This document shows, one piece after another, positions 33,949 to 42,092 of a stretch of 50,933 bases of DNA. Under the pieces are notes generated by a model. It was given only the letters and a program-made list of their open reading frames with translations. It searched no databases and was not told where the DNA came from. The DNA is from Vacuolonema iberomarrocanum LEGE 07170 (GTDB taxonomy: Bacteria > Cyanobacteriota > Cyanobacteriia > Elainellales > Elainellaceae): the NCBI GenBank assembly GCA_015207365.1, contig JADEXA010000054.1, positions 1 through 50,933 on the forward strand, given 5' to 3'. Position 1 is the stretch's first letter; every line of letters starts with the position of its first letter. The position numbers were made by a program, and so were the translations under genes.

Positions 33949-34401
33949 TTATTTCATTTGATCGTAAGCATCGAGAAGATAATAAGCAATCCTTTGCCAG
34001 AAACATTGATATTGGTATAGAGAGATCTGTTCGGAAATTACTGAGAGGTTAGCCTTGTTTAGTCCAGGGCAGTACTCATAATCTACCTTCGCCTCTAAAT
34101 TATTGACTAGAGCCTTAATCATCAATACACCATCACCAAGAAAACTAAAATGCTCAAATTCAGTTGTTTCTTCATTTTTAAGATTGTCGTTTAGGGTCAG
34201 ATATCCCTCAATCAAAAATTCAACATCAAGTTCTACAGGTAAAAAAATACCATTGAATTTCTCAATAACTGGGGAGTTGAGATAGATCTAATAATAACCA
34301 CCATCAAGAAAGCAGTGCATTATTTTAGACAGGTTTGGTTTGCCTATTTCCCTGTCAGAAATAGATTCGTAGCTTGTATAAATTTCAAATGTTTTACTCA
34401 T
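33949..34401 (-). pseudogene. Small unrecognised gene interrupted by an in-frame TAG
   Basis: From ATG 34401 the frame reads MSKTFEIYTSYESISDREIG and on to FLDGGYY, then TAG (34290-34288). It continues without shift as IYLNSPVIEKFNGIFLPVEL and runs to a stop at 33949, ending LLDAYDQMK. Joined, it would give about 150 residues. An upstream in-frame ATG (34488) adds 29 poorly convincing residues. The two halves would otherwise be read as two tiny proteins. The protein is acidic, soluble and without a signal peptide. Its neighbours suggest an immunity-type gene, but the family is unknown. Confidence 0.65.
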
Positions 34402-34528
34402 CAAATCTAACTTGTTGATGTAATGCGATCGCCATTCACACTTAACAACTAATAGCGAATAACCGCTACGGGGTAACAGACACTTCACCCCATAGCGATT
34501 ATCAGCAGTTGATTGTTTTTATGGTCTA

Positions 34529-35167
34529 TTAATTGCAGGTTGCGGATAGGCAAGAGCGGCCATTGACCCAAACGGTTCCGCGCAGATAAGCGTCGGTTAG
34601 GTCAGCGTCGTCGAGGTTTGCCCCTTCCAGAATTGCGCTCGCGAGGTTTGCGCCTACAAAACTAGCTCCCGCAAGATTGGCACCTGTGAAGTCGGTGTAT
34701 TGCAAGTTGGCTCCTGCAAAGTTTGCGCCGCTGAGGTTCGCACCGCGCATGTAAGCACCTCTGAGGTTTGCCATGCTGAAGTTTGCGTCGGAACCATCTG
34801 CCGCTTCAAACCCCGTCCCAATCAGGTTTGCTCCCTGGAGGTTCATGTCTTGCATGGAGGTGTCTTTGAGATCTGCCCGCAGCATCTTGGCGTTCACGAA
34901 GCTTGCGCCTTCAAGATTGGCATCGGTTAAGACCGCTTCTTCTAAATCAACGCCTTCTTTGATCAGGCCCGAAAAGTCAGCGCCTCTCAGGTCGCAAAAT
35001 TCGCAAACCCCTGTGTCTAGGAATCGTTCAATATCTTCCAGCCTAAAAGCTTGGCTGGGCTGAATGAAGATAATTAGGAATGCGGTAATCAGAGCGAGGC
35101 TGATCCATCGTCTGAACCGAGTGAGGCGGAGGGTGATAGGGCGAAGAGACATGGGGCGAACAATCAT
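34529..35167 (-). CDS. Exported pentapeptide-repeat protein
   Basis: I chose ATG 35167 (MIVRPMSLRP), giving 212 residues; a longer frame upstream has no support. A positively charged N-terminus and hydrophobic stretch with cleavage after QPSQA (about residue 41) indicate export, probably to the thylakoid lumen or periplasm. About 25 A(D/N)LxX repeats follow (DLRGADFSGL, ANLRGAYMRGANLSGANFAG, ANLDDADLTDAYLRG), predicting a right-handed quadrilateral beta-helix. Two Cys pairs frame it (CEFCDLRG at the start; SCLSATCN at the end), which could form disulfides. Lumenal pentapeptide proteins are abundant in cyanobacteria, with function unknown. Confidence 0.88.
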   Translation of the reverse strand: MIVRPMSLRPITLRLTRFRRWISLALITAFLIIFIQPSQAFRLEDIERFLDTGVCEFCDLRGADFSGLIKEGVDLEEAVLTDANLEGASFVNAKMLRADLKDTSMQDMNLQGANLIGTGFEAADGSDANFSMANLRGAYMRGANLSGANFAGANLQYTDFTGANLAGASFVGANLASAILEGANLDDADLTDAYLRGTVWVNGRSCLSATCN

Positions 35168-35470
35168 TAGACAGACACTCCTTTTGGTGTGAGCGCAGGT
35201 AAGGTTAGAAAATGCACCGGGGCTGACCCAAACTTTACGCAGAATAACGCATGATGTTCCCGGTTGTCGCACCACAAGTATGGCAGAGGAATTGTGAGTC
35301 TCCAATACAGTGGGACTGAGAGGGGAGGCTATAGTTCAACAGAGAGCTGCAGGATTGCTTTGGAATCTCCACTGGATACAGCCACAGTGTATCTACCTGT
35401 CCGCGACCACAGCTTTCTGACACCGCAGAAAGAAATACAGTTGCCTAGACGTTAGTACTGAGACAGTTGT

Positions 35471-35530
35471 TTCTTGGATGATGCGAAATTTATTGGGCTG
35501 TTGGAACTATAAGGTTGCAGCATCCAAGAA
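35471..35530. other. Long-loop inverted repeat upstream of the pentapeptide-repeat gene
   Basis: TTCTTGGATGATGC (35471-35484) pairs with GCAGCATCCAAGAA (35517-35530) with one mismatch, leaving a 32-nt loop, followed by GATTGTTTT. It lies in a 435-bp gap (35168-35602) with no convincing coding frame. It could be part of a structured RNA or a transcript end; the evidence is limited to the pairing. Confidence 0.3.
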
Positions 35531-35602
35531 CGATTGTTTTCGAGCAGGGCATAGTATGCCTCTTCGCAGAAAAATCATCCCTTCTAATCAGCAAGGCCAA
35601 AA

Positions 35603-36301
35603 TTATTGTGTGTGGAGTCCATGTTCCAGAGCGTAGCGCACCAGCTCGGTGCGGCTGTTTGTTCCCGTTTTGCTGAAGAGGCGACTGACATACTTTTCGA
35701 CGTTGCGGACGCTCGTTTCGAGGCGACGGGCAATTTCCTTGTTCATCAGCCCTTCAACCACCAGATCCAGCACGCTCTGTTCGCGAGGGGTAAAGTCGAT
35801 TTTGATCGGGGCTGGGGTTTGGGTGACGCCCGTTTTGCCCTGGGTCAACATGCTACGAATTTGGGCAATTTGCTCGCGAATGTCGGCAATGTCAGACTTG
35901 TCGCTATCGCTGGCAGCTTTGGTGAGAACTGTACGTCGGTCGAGCAGACTGGTGACGATCGCCACCAATTCCTCTGGGTCGAAAGGTTTGGGTAGATAGG
36001 CATCACATCCCGCCTGGTAGCCCTGAATGCGATCGGCGGTCATGCCTCGCGCGGTCAGGAAGATGACGGGTAACGTTTCAAAGCGATCGTCTTCCCGCAT
36101 TTGCTGAAGGAACTGGTAGCCATCGACTTGGGGCATCATGATGTCGGAAATCACCAGATCGGGCATGGCTTGTTCGAGCTTGTCCCATCCTTCTTTCGCA
36201 TTGCTGGCAACCAGCACATCAAAGCCACTATCTTCCAAATAGGCTTGGACGGCTTCCCGCAAGCCGGGTTCGTCGTCGACAAGCAGAATTTGTCCGGGCA
36301 T
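35603..36301 (-). CDS. ycf29: Ycf29-like response regulator (NarL/LuxR type)
   Basis: The 232-residue two-component regulator has a receiver domain (residues 1-122) with acidic pair DDE near residue 9, phosphoacceptor Asp in DLVISDIMMPQVDG, Thr in FLTARG and Lys in LPKPFDPEE. A charged linker leads to a LuxR-type helix-turn-helix (about 168-230: FTPREQSVLDLVVEGLMNKE, VEKYVSRLFSKTGTNSRTEL). The pattern closely resembles the cyanobacterial/plastid Ycf29 group. No cognate kinase is adjacent. It lies downstream of the psb34 gene on the same strand with a 212-bp gap. Target genes are unknown. Confidence 0.85.
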   Translation of the reverse strand: MPGQILLVDDEPGLREAVQAYLEDSGFDVLVASNAKEGWDKLEQAMPDLVISDIMMPQVDGYQFLQQMREDDRFETLPVIFLTARGMTADRIQGYQAGCDAYLPKPFDPEELVAIVTSLLDRRTVLTKAASDSDKSDIADIREQIAQIRSMLTQGKTGVTQTPAPIKIDFTPREQSVLDLVVEGLMNKEIARRLETSVRNVEKYVSRLFSKTGTNSRTELVRYALEHGLHTQ

Positions 36302-36513
36302 GCTACGTCCCCCTTGGATTCTTTGTAACCAGTCTAAATTTAGTGCAATATGGCTCGTTTGACGGAATCATCTGACTTGCGGTAGACCCATTGTCTGGCA
36401 AAGGCGAGAGATACCTAGGATTGGAAAATCCCCACTCGTTGTGGAGGAGCGCTAACGAGAACACACTCTCCGACAAGGAATGGGGATATCGATGATGCTT
36501 TGTAGAAGTAGGT

Positions 36514-36684
36514 CTACGAAACCGCAATAGCAATCCAAAATAGCCCGCCTACCAATGCGATGGCAGCGATGCCCAGAACTAGGTAGATTGTCTTTTGGTT
36601 CTTGGTGGGGGGGTCGGCTTGGTACATTTTGGGCTCAGCCGCAAAGTTGTTGAGCCGTCCCCCATCTTCGGTCGTGTAAGGCAT
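36514..36684 (-). CDS. psb34: Photosystem II assembly protein Psb34 (Ssl1498 family)
   Basis: This 56-residue protein has an N-terminal soluble part with the family motif GGRLNNFAAEPKMYQADPP and one C-terminal membrane helix (LVLGIAAIALVGGLFWIAIAV). Psb34 binds the CP47 side of PSII assembly intermediates and shares a site with high-light-inducible proteins; the motif and size match the Ssl1498 family. The frame runs from ATG 36684 to TAG 36514. It stands alone upstream of the Ycf29-like regulator. Confidence 0.85.
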   Translation of the reverse strand: MPYTTEDGGRLNNFAAEPKMYQADPPTKNQKTIYLVLGIAAIALVGGLFWIAIAVS

Positions 36685-36852
36685 AATTTGTCAATCCTGT
36701 TTGCATTTCTATGGATTGTAGCAAAGTGAGTAAGTTTACTTAAAGGGCGATCGCTCCCTACTTTTTGCTAAATGCCTGTCAGAAGCGTTGCAGAATCCCC
36801 TCAATCAGCCATGCCCTGTCGAGAGCGGGTCAGCGTTGCAAATGCGCAGGAT

Positions 36853-38028
36853 CTACAAGGCACTCTGAATAAACGCGCCCATTTTCGCCACGGCTTCGCG
36901 CAATGCCGCTGGATCTCGCACGAGGGCAAAGCGGATATAGCCCTCGCCCGCCTTGCCAAAACCCGAACCAGGGGCGATCGCCACCCCCGTCTGCGCCACC
37001 AACTCGGTGCAGAATCCCAGCGAATCTTGTGCCCAGCGTTCTGGTAGCCGCGTCCAGATATACATCGTGGCGGGTGGAGCCGTCACCGCCCAACCCATTT
37101 CCTGGAGAGATGCCACTAGCACATCACGCCGTTCTCGAAACCGCTGCACGGTGGCTGCAACAGTATCCTGGGGACCCGAGAGAGCAGCGATCGCCCCATT
37201 CAAAATGCCTGCGTACTGGTTAAACCCCATGACGGCTTTGACCTGGCGCAATTTCTCAATCAATGCCGCATTGCCAATGGCATAGCCGACGCGGAAGCCT
37301 CCCATGTTGTAGGACTTGGAGAGGGAGAAAAATTCGATGGAACGCCGCTTTTCAGGATCGGCCTGAAGTACTGACGGTGCAGGTGCACCATCAAACACCA
37401 AATCGGGATAGGGAAAATCATGGGCGAGCACCAGATTATGCTGCTCGCAAAAGGCAATGGCACGCTGGAAGAAGTCGAGGGGGGCGATCGCCGCTGTGGG
37501 GTTGTGGGGATAGCTCAGCACCATCAGCTTGGCTTGCACTAGCACGGGAGCCGGAATATCCTCTAGCACAGGCAAGAAGTTGTTCTCTGCTAGAAGTGGC
37601 ATGAAGTAGGGCTGTCCCCCAGCCAGATATACGCCTCCAGTATGAGACGGATAGCTGGGATCTTGCACCAGGGCAAAATCGCCAGGGTTGAGCAGCGCTA
37701 GGGGTACCATCGCCGTGCCCTCCTGCGACCCGATCAGCGGGGTGACTTCGGTTTCTGCATCGACGGAGACGCCAAATTTCCGGGTGTACCAATCCGCTGC
37801 GGCCTGTCGGAAGGGAAGGGTGCCATTCAGCAACAGGTAGCCATGGGTCGAGGGATCGGAGAGGGACTGGGCGATCGCCTCCAACACCCGCTCCTCGGTC
37901 GGCAAATCCGAAGACCCTACCGACAGGTCGATAATCGGATGCCCCGCCGCCCGCGCCTGTGCTTTCGCGCGATCCATCTCCCCAAAGACGTTGGATTTCA
38001 AAGATTGGAGGCGATCGGCAAATTGCAT
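36853..38028 (-). CDS. Class I/II PLP-dependent aminotransferase (LL-diaminopimelate aminotransferase-like)
   Basis: The 391-residue fold-type I enzyme (ATG 38028, MQFADRLQSL) has the PLP-binding Lys in FFSLSKSYNMGGFRVGYAIG, YPHNPTAAIAP with the conserved Asn, and LAHDFPYPDLVFDG with the Asp that contacts the pyridine nitrogen. The C-terminal Arg region reads GEGYIRFALV. The family includes LL-diaminopimelate, N-succinyl-diaminopimelate and aspartate/alanine aminotransferases. The closest pattern is the DapL/AlaC-like group, so lysine biosynthesis is likely but not certain. It is probably monocistronic. A 97-bp palindromic element lies upstream. Confidence 0.88.
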   Translation of the reverse strand: MQFADRLQSLKSNVFGEMDRAKAQARAAGHPIIDLSVGSSDLPTEERVLEAIAQSLSDPSTHGYLLLNGTLPFRQAAADWYTRKFGVSVDAETEVTPLIGSQEGTAMVPLALLNPGDFALVQDPSYPSHTGGVYLAGGQPYFMPLLAENNFLPVLEDIPAPVLVQAKLMVLSYPHNPTAAIAPLDFFQRAIAFCEQHNLVLAHDFPYPDLVFDGAPAPSVLQADPEKRRSIEFFSLSKSYNMGGFRVGYAIGNAALIEKLRQVKAVMGFNQYAGILNGAIAALSGPQDTVAATVQRFRERRDVLVASLQEMGWAVTAPPATMYIWTRLPERWAQDSLGFCTELVAQTGVAIAPGSGFGKAGEGYIRFALVRDPAALREAVAKMGAFIQSAL

Positions 38029-38162
38029 GGTTATGTCCACAAAATCAACAGATGGCAAAGCGAGGCGGGTTCGCCTTCGCCTTGAGCTTTTATGCTACTC
38101 ACCATTATGGTGGCGGGGTTGCTGATTTTAGAGATGAAGTTGCGATCGCTCCCTCGCTGATT

Positions 38163-38259
38163 TATAGCGGTGTGCAACCGCATCAAGTACAGAAATGGTT
38201 GTGTGTGGGCGCGTCGCGCCCACACACAACCGTACTGACCTAACGCGCACAGCGCTATA
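38163..38259. repeat. Palindromic element with TATAGC ends
   Basis: The outer ends TATAGCGGTGTGC (left) and GCGCACAGCGCTATA (right) are imperfect inverted repeats. The core is a perfect 17-bp stem around a single T (38197-38231, GGTTGTGTGTGGGCGCG), with AGTAC/GTACT pairs outside it. Total length is again 97 bp. It sits between the divergent aminotransferase and Uma2 genes. Confidence 0.7.
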
Positions 38260-38324
38260 GATGTTTGGAGGGGTTGATAGGATAACAGTAGACCTGAACT
38301 GTGCTGACTGGAGGCAGGGTCACT

Positions 38325-38891
38325 ATGACGCGCACCTCTCAAAAGATGACGCTGGAAGAGTACCTCAACTATGACGATGGTACGGAGACATTGTATGAGC
38401 TGGTGAATGGGGAATTGGTCGAGATGCCACCAGAAAGTGAACGGAATCGTCGGATTGCGATGTTTCTCCTGGTCTATTTTGCTCAACAAGGCATCCCATC
38501 CCAACGACTGACGATGAAGACCGAAATTGTTGTCAGCGGTTCACGGGCAACCACGCGTTTCCCGGATGTGATGATTTTGTCGGAGGAACTAGAAACAGCT
38601 TTGCAGGGGGCACGGCGATCGACGGTGATGCCAGAAATGCCACCACCACTTTTGGTGGTTGAGGTGGTCAGTCCGGGGCAAGAAAATCGAGACTATCGTT
38701 ACAAACGCTCGGAATATGCAGCGCGTGGCATTGGGGAATATTGGATTGTTGACCCAATGCAGCAAACGGTGACGGTATTGGAGTGGGTGGAAGGGCTGTA
38801 TGAGGAAACCCTGTATGAGGGCGATCGCCCCATCTTTTCGCCGCTGTTCGGCAATCTGAATCTCACCGCTTCACAAGTTTTGCAGGGGTGA
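38325..38891 (+). CDS. Uma2-family PD-(D/E)xK nuclease-like protein
   Basis: The 188-residue protein starts at ATG 38325 with GGAGGCAGG upstream. It matches the Uma2 family, which is greatly expanded in cyanobacteria: TLEEYLNYDDGTETLYELVNG with the first acidic residue, FPDVMIL, then LLVVEVVSPGQENRDYRYKR with the Glu and Lys of the PD-(D/E)xK site, and GIGEYWIVDP. Active-site residues appear intact. The biological role of Uma2 proteins is unknown. The gene is bracketed by two palindromic elements (38163-38259 and 38903-38951). Confidence 0.92.
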   Translation: MTRTSQKMTLEEYLNYDDGTETLYELVNGELVEMPPESERNRRIAMFLLVYFAQQGIPSQRLTMKTEIVVSGSRATTRFPDVMILSEELETALQGARRSTVMPEMPPPLLVVEVVSPGQENRDYRYKRSEYAARGIGEYWIVDPMQQTVTVLEWVEGLYEETLYEGDRPIFSPLFGNLNLTASQVLQG

Positions 38892-38902
38892 TTACAACCA
38901 AC

Positions 38903-38951
38903 GAATATGTTGATGTTGTGGGTGCGTTGCGCCCACAACATCAACATATTC
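38903..38951. repeat. Palindrome between the Uma2 and tRNA-Thr genes
   Basis: A perfect 20-bp inverted repeat (GAATATGTTGATGTTGTGGG, 38903-38922, with 38932-38951) surrounds a short TGCGTTGCG centre. A decayed relative, GTTGATGTTGTGGGCGCGATGC, lies near 7702. It begins 11 bp beyond the Uma2 stop and could also end that transcript or that of the convergent tRNA. Confidence 0.7.
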
Positions 38952-38958
38952 ATTCAAA

Positions 38959-39030
38959 AGCCCATGACGAGGATTGAACTCGTGACCTCACCCTTACCAA
39001 GGGTGTGCTCTACCACTGAGCTACATGGGC
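38959..39030 (-). tRNA. tRNA-Thr (anticodon GGU)
   Basis: The minus strand folds into a standard cloverleaf: acceptor GCCCATG/CATGGGC, D-arm GCTC...GAGC, anticodon stem CACCC/GGGTG with loop TTGGTAA (anticodon GGT), and T-arm ACGAG-TTCAATC-CTCGT. It reads ACC and ACU threonine codons. CCA is not encoded. It lies 45 bp from tRNA-Tyr in the same orientation. Confidence 0.95.
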
Positions 39031-39075
39031 AACGGAAGTTGCTTCCTGAAACACGAAACCCTAAACGTTCGTGGA

Positions 39076-39157
39076 TGGGCCAGGCTGGATTCGAACCAGC
39101 GTAGGCATAGCCAGCGGATTTACAGTCCGCCCCCATTAACCACTCGGGCACTGACCC
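39076..39157 (-). tRNA. tRNA-Tyr (anticodon GUA)
   Basis: The minus strand gives acceptor GGGTCAG/CTGGCCC (one G-T pair), anticodon stem GCGGA/TCCGC with loop CTGTAAA (anticodon GTA), a long variable arm of class II type as expected for bacterial tRNA-Tyr, and T-arm GCTGG-TTCGAAT-CCAGC. The discriminator is A. It is transcribed just ahead of tRNA-Thr. Confidence 0.95.
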
Positions 39158-39182
39158 GCCCAATCCACGATTTACAATCGTA

Positions 39183-40469
39183 TCACATCTGAGCTGAATG
39201 TAATCCCTTCTCCTCGGAGATCTTTGTGATGGCTTGGCGTACGGCCTGGATGGCAATATCAACCTCTGCCTCGGAGACGATGAGGGGTGGCACAAAGCGG
39301 ACGACCTTGGGACCCGCAGGCACTAGCAATACCCCTTCGGCGATCGCCTCTTTCACCACTTCCACGGATGTCAGGTCGGCGTCGGCGAGCAGTTCCATCC
39401 CACTGATCAAGCCCCATCCCCGCACTTCTTTGACCAGATGGGGAAAGTCTTCGGCGATCGCCCATAAACCTTCGCGTAGTTGTTCGCCACGCTCCTGAGC
39501 ATTGAGGCGGAGGTGTTCGCGTTCTAGGGTTTTGCAAACTGCTAGAGCCACACCACAGACAAAAGGATTGCCCCCAAAAGTGCTGGCATGATCGCCGGGT
39601 TCAAAGATGTCGCAGGAGGACTTGCACAGCATCGCCCCGATGGGGATGCCGCCACCCAGCCCTTTGGCACAGGTGAAGATGTCTGGCTCAATGCCCAGGT
39701 TTTCGTAGCCCCAGATGCAGCCGGTGCGCCCCATGCCCACCTGCACCTCGTCCATAATCAGCAGGATGCCTTTTTCGTTGCAGATTTCGCGGATGCGCTT
39801 GAAGTAGTCGCGATCGCCCGGACGGACGCCCCCTTCTCCCTGCAAGCCTTCTAGCAGGATGGCGGCTACCTGGCGGGTGGGCGTGTCGAGGGTGGCGATC
39901 GCCTCCTCAATGGCTGCCAGGTCGTTGTAGGGCACATAGTGGAAGCCCGGCACCAGCGGATTGAAATTCTTCTGATACTTGGGTTGTCCTGTGGCGGTGA
40001 TGGTGGCTAGGGTTCGTCCGTGGAAGCTTGCCTGCGCCGTTAGGATAATGGGGTTCTCAATATTCAACACCGTGTGCGCATACTTCCGCGCCAGCTTGAT
40101 GGCGGCCTCATTGGCCTCGGCACCGGAATTGCAGAAGAATGCGCGATCGGCACAGGAATTTTGCACCAACCACTTGGCCAATTCCCCTTGTTCGGGAATG
40201 TAGTAGAGATTCGAGACATGGTGCAGTTTCTGGATCTGCTGGTTGACGGCCTCAACCATGGCTGGATGGGCATGACCGAGCGTACAGGTCGCAATCCCTG
40301 CAACGAAATCCAAGTATTCCTTGCCCTCGCTATCCCAAACGCGACATCCTTGCCCCCGTTCGAGCGTGATGGGAAAACGAGCGTAGCTATGAACAACGTA
40401 TTGATCGAACTCGCTGGGCGTTAGCGTATTTTGTTGAACAGGGTTTGGGATGAGTGTTTGTAGACTCAC
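39183..40469 (-). CDS. argD: Acetylornithine aminotransferase
   Basis: This class III PLP enzyme makes N-acetylornithine in arginine synthesis. The protein has GxGxRVWDSEGKEYLDFVAGIA, NSGAEANEAAIKLARK, ILLIMDEVQVGMGRTG with the cofactor Asp, and the PLP Lys in FTCAKGLGGGIPIGA. I chose GTG 40469 (MSLQTLIPN), which has GAGAGG seven bases upstream, giving 428 residues; the longer TTG start at 40499 has weaker support. The tRNA-Tyr gene lies 26 bp downstream on the same strand. Its long upstream gap (1 kb) leaves promoter control unclear. Confidence 0.95.
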   Translation of the reverse strand: MSLQTLIPNPVQQNTLTPSEFDQYVVHSYARFPITLERGQGCRVWDSEGKEYLDFVAGIATCTLGHAHPAMVEAVNQQIQKLHHVSNLYYIPEQGELAKWLVQNSCADRAFFCNSGAEANEAAIKLARKYAHTVLNIENPIILTAQASFHGRTLATITATGQPKYQKNFNPLVPGFHYVPYNDLAAIEEAIATLDTPTRQVAAILLEGLQGEGGVRPGDRDYFKRIREICNEKGILLIMDEVQVGMGRTGCIWGYENLGIEPDIFTCAKGLGGGIPIGAMLCKSSCDIFEPGDHASTFGGNPFVCGVALAVCKTLEREHLRLNAQERGEQLREGLWAIAEDFPHLVKEVRGWGLISGMELLADADLTSVEVVKEAIAEGVLLVPAGPKVVRFVPPLIVSEAEVDIAIQAVRQAITKISEEKGLHSAQM

Positions 40470-40499
40470 GGCAATGCCTCTCAGTAATGATTCAGTCAA

Positions 40500-41502
40500 T
40501 GCACAGACAACTGTATCTAGGCGAGATTCAGCAGGTATAAAGCGATAACAAGTACGTACAAATACTTGCGACTGGTCTATGAGCCTTATATTAAGACAGG
40601 TTTTCTAGGGAGATGGGAGAAATAGTCAGGAAATGTCTAAATTTCCTCTCTAAGATTGATCCTGCTCTTCTTTATCATTCACCATGGCATGTCGGCCAAT
40701 CATGTTGGTTAATGGCTTTCAGAGATGCTTGAGAAAAAAGATGAACCGAGTTTAAGGTGCATCAGTTTAGCGAAGTATTCCACTGGCTGATAGTTCTATT
40801 GTGAGTATGGAGCGATCGCCTTAGTTTTTATTCAGAGAGTATTTTGAGTGAGTACGCCGCCAAAAATTAGCCAAAAACTGAACGATGGTTTAGGGGATGC
40901 TGCAGTTGGGCTCACCATACCATCCGGTCTGGCCTCAGCCCGTTATTTTTTGATGCGGCGTACTGTAAAAATCATTTTGAGATCGCTGAGAGGTAACTTG
41001 AGATAAGTTTTGAATCGATTGCCGGACAGTTTCTAAAAACTCTACCAATCGGTTGCTCGATGTCTATAGATCTGGCAGATTCTGCAATAGATTTTGCGGA
41101 TTAAGGATTGAGGATAGTGTGATGTAATATAGTGCTCAAGCCCTGGTAGATTGATGATTTGGAGCCGCTAACGTTGCAGAAGTACCAAAGATTTGAGCAA
41201 GTTTACCTTGAAGCGACATGCGTAGATCTACGTAATTTCTATTGCGTGATACTGAGAGAGATCAGATGAAGAATCATTGGATTTATGTTGTATCACATAC
41301 AATTTAATGTTCTATCGTTCTGGTAAATACTGTGTAAAGATAGTTGCTCGAATGAACCGTTTTGTTCACGTAGGATTTAAAACAGCCGAAGAGCATGTTT
41401 CTTATCTTTAGTTTCTACTCAAAGACTATGCAATGTTCGCATTAGGGGAGCGTCAGAGCAGCACTCAGACATAAAAGCAAAGGAATATAAGGTGTAGCAC
41501 CC
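40500..41502. other. 1-kb gap between argD and the cNMP-fold gene
   Basis: No strong gene is visible. AGTACGCCGC (40851-40860) and GCGGCGTACT (40955-40964) form perfect 10-bp inverted repeats 114 bp end to end. A 52-codon GTG frame (40848-41006, starting MSTPPKISQKLNDGLGDAAV) spans this interval and is listed under findings. The rest, 41000-41500, is AT-rich and probably holds the promoter and leader of the plus-strand gene at 41503. Confidence 0.4.
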
Positions 41503-42030
41503 ATGCAAATGGAAAAAGTCCTGTACATCCTAGGAGAATTGAGTGACAGTGACGTTGACTGGCTTGTTCAAGTCGGCAAGAAAACTCCCGTCAATGCGGG
41601 CGCAACGCTCATTCAAGAAGGTTGCCCCGTTGACACACTCTACGTTTTGCTAGAGGGGGCATTGGTTGTCACAATTTCGGCGCTAGAGGGGCGACAAATT
41701 GCCCAGCTCGCCTGCGGTGAAGTGGTCGGTGAGATGTCGTTTGTCGATGCCTATCCGCCTTCGGCAACGGTTCGTACGTTGGATGATTCGTTGGTCCTAG
41801 CGATTCCACGGAGCGCGTTGACCGAGAAATTGCAGAGTGATGAAGGATTTGGTTGTCGGTTTTACCGCGCGCTGGCGGTGCTGTTGTCCAGACGCTTGCG
41901 GGGAACCGTGCAGCAGCTGAGTGAACAAAACCAGGCGTCTGATTCAGGCGTAATGTCGGCTGAGCAGGTCTCGATCGCCCAAACCCGTTTTGAACGCCTC
42001 ATCTCGGAACCCGAATTTGTCGAAACTTGA
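41503..42030 (+). CDS. Stand-alone cyclic-nucleotide-binding-fold protein
   Basis: The 175-residue protein is a single CAP-family beta-roll (residues about 8-125) without a DNA-binding or catalytic partner domain. GEMSFVDAYPPSATV matches the phosphate-binding cassette, but the Arg that contacts the cyclic phosphate in CAP-like proteins is Pro here (PPSATV instead of xRSA). Nucleotide binding is therefore doubtful. The C-terminal 45 residues are helical and charged. A strong terminator follows 30 bp later, so it is monocistronic. Similar orphan modules occur near cyanobacterial secretion and natural-product loci; here the next gene is the adenylation-acyltransferase fusion. Confidence 0.85.
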   Translation: MQMEKVLYILGELSDSDVDWLVQVGKKTPVNAGATLIQEGCPVDTLYVLLEGALVVTISALEGRQIAQLACGEVVGEMSFVDAYPPSATVRTLDDSLVLAIPRSALTEKLQSDEGFGCRFYRALAVLLSRRLRGTVQQLSEQNQASDSGVMSAEQVSIAQTRFERLISEPEFVET

Positions 42031-42058
42031 GGGAGAGGTTGAGGTGATGAGAAATGCG

Positions 42059-42092
42059 AAAGCGCTCTGCTATTGCCAGAGCGCTTTTCTTT
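42059..42092 (+). terminator. Intrinsic terminator of the cNMP-fold gene
   Basis: AAAGCGCTCTG (42059-42069) pairs with CAGAGCGCTTT (42077-42087) around a 7-nt loop, followed by a TTTTCTTT run. It lies 29 bp after the stop codon. Confidence 0.85.

Noticed and set aside
31241..34401. TGA as a sense codon (recoding) in this region
   Set aside because: One of the three interruptions is TAG rather than TGA, and many genes in the window end normally at TGA, with no sign of an SECIS element or suppressor tRNA. Simple nonsense mutation is a better explanation.
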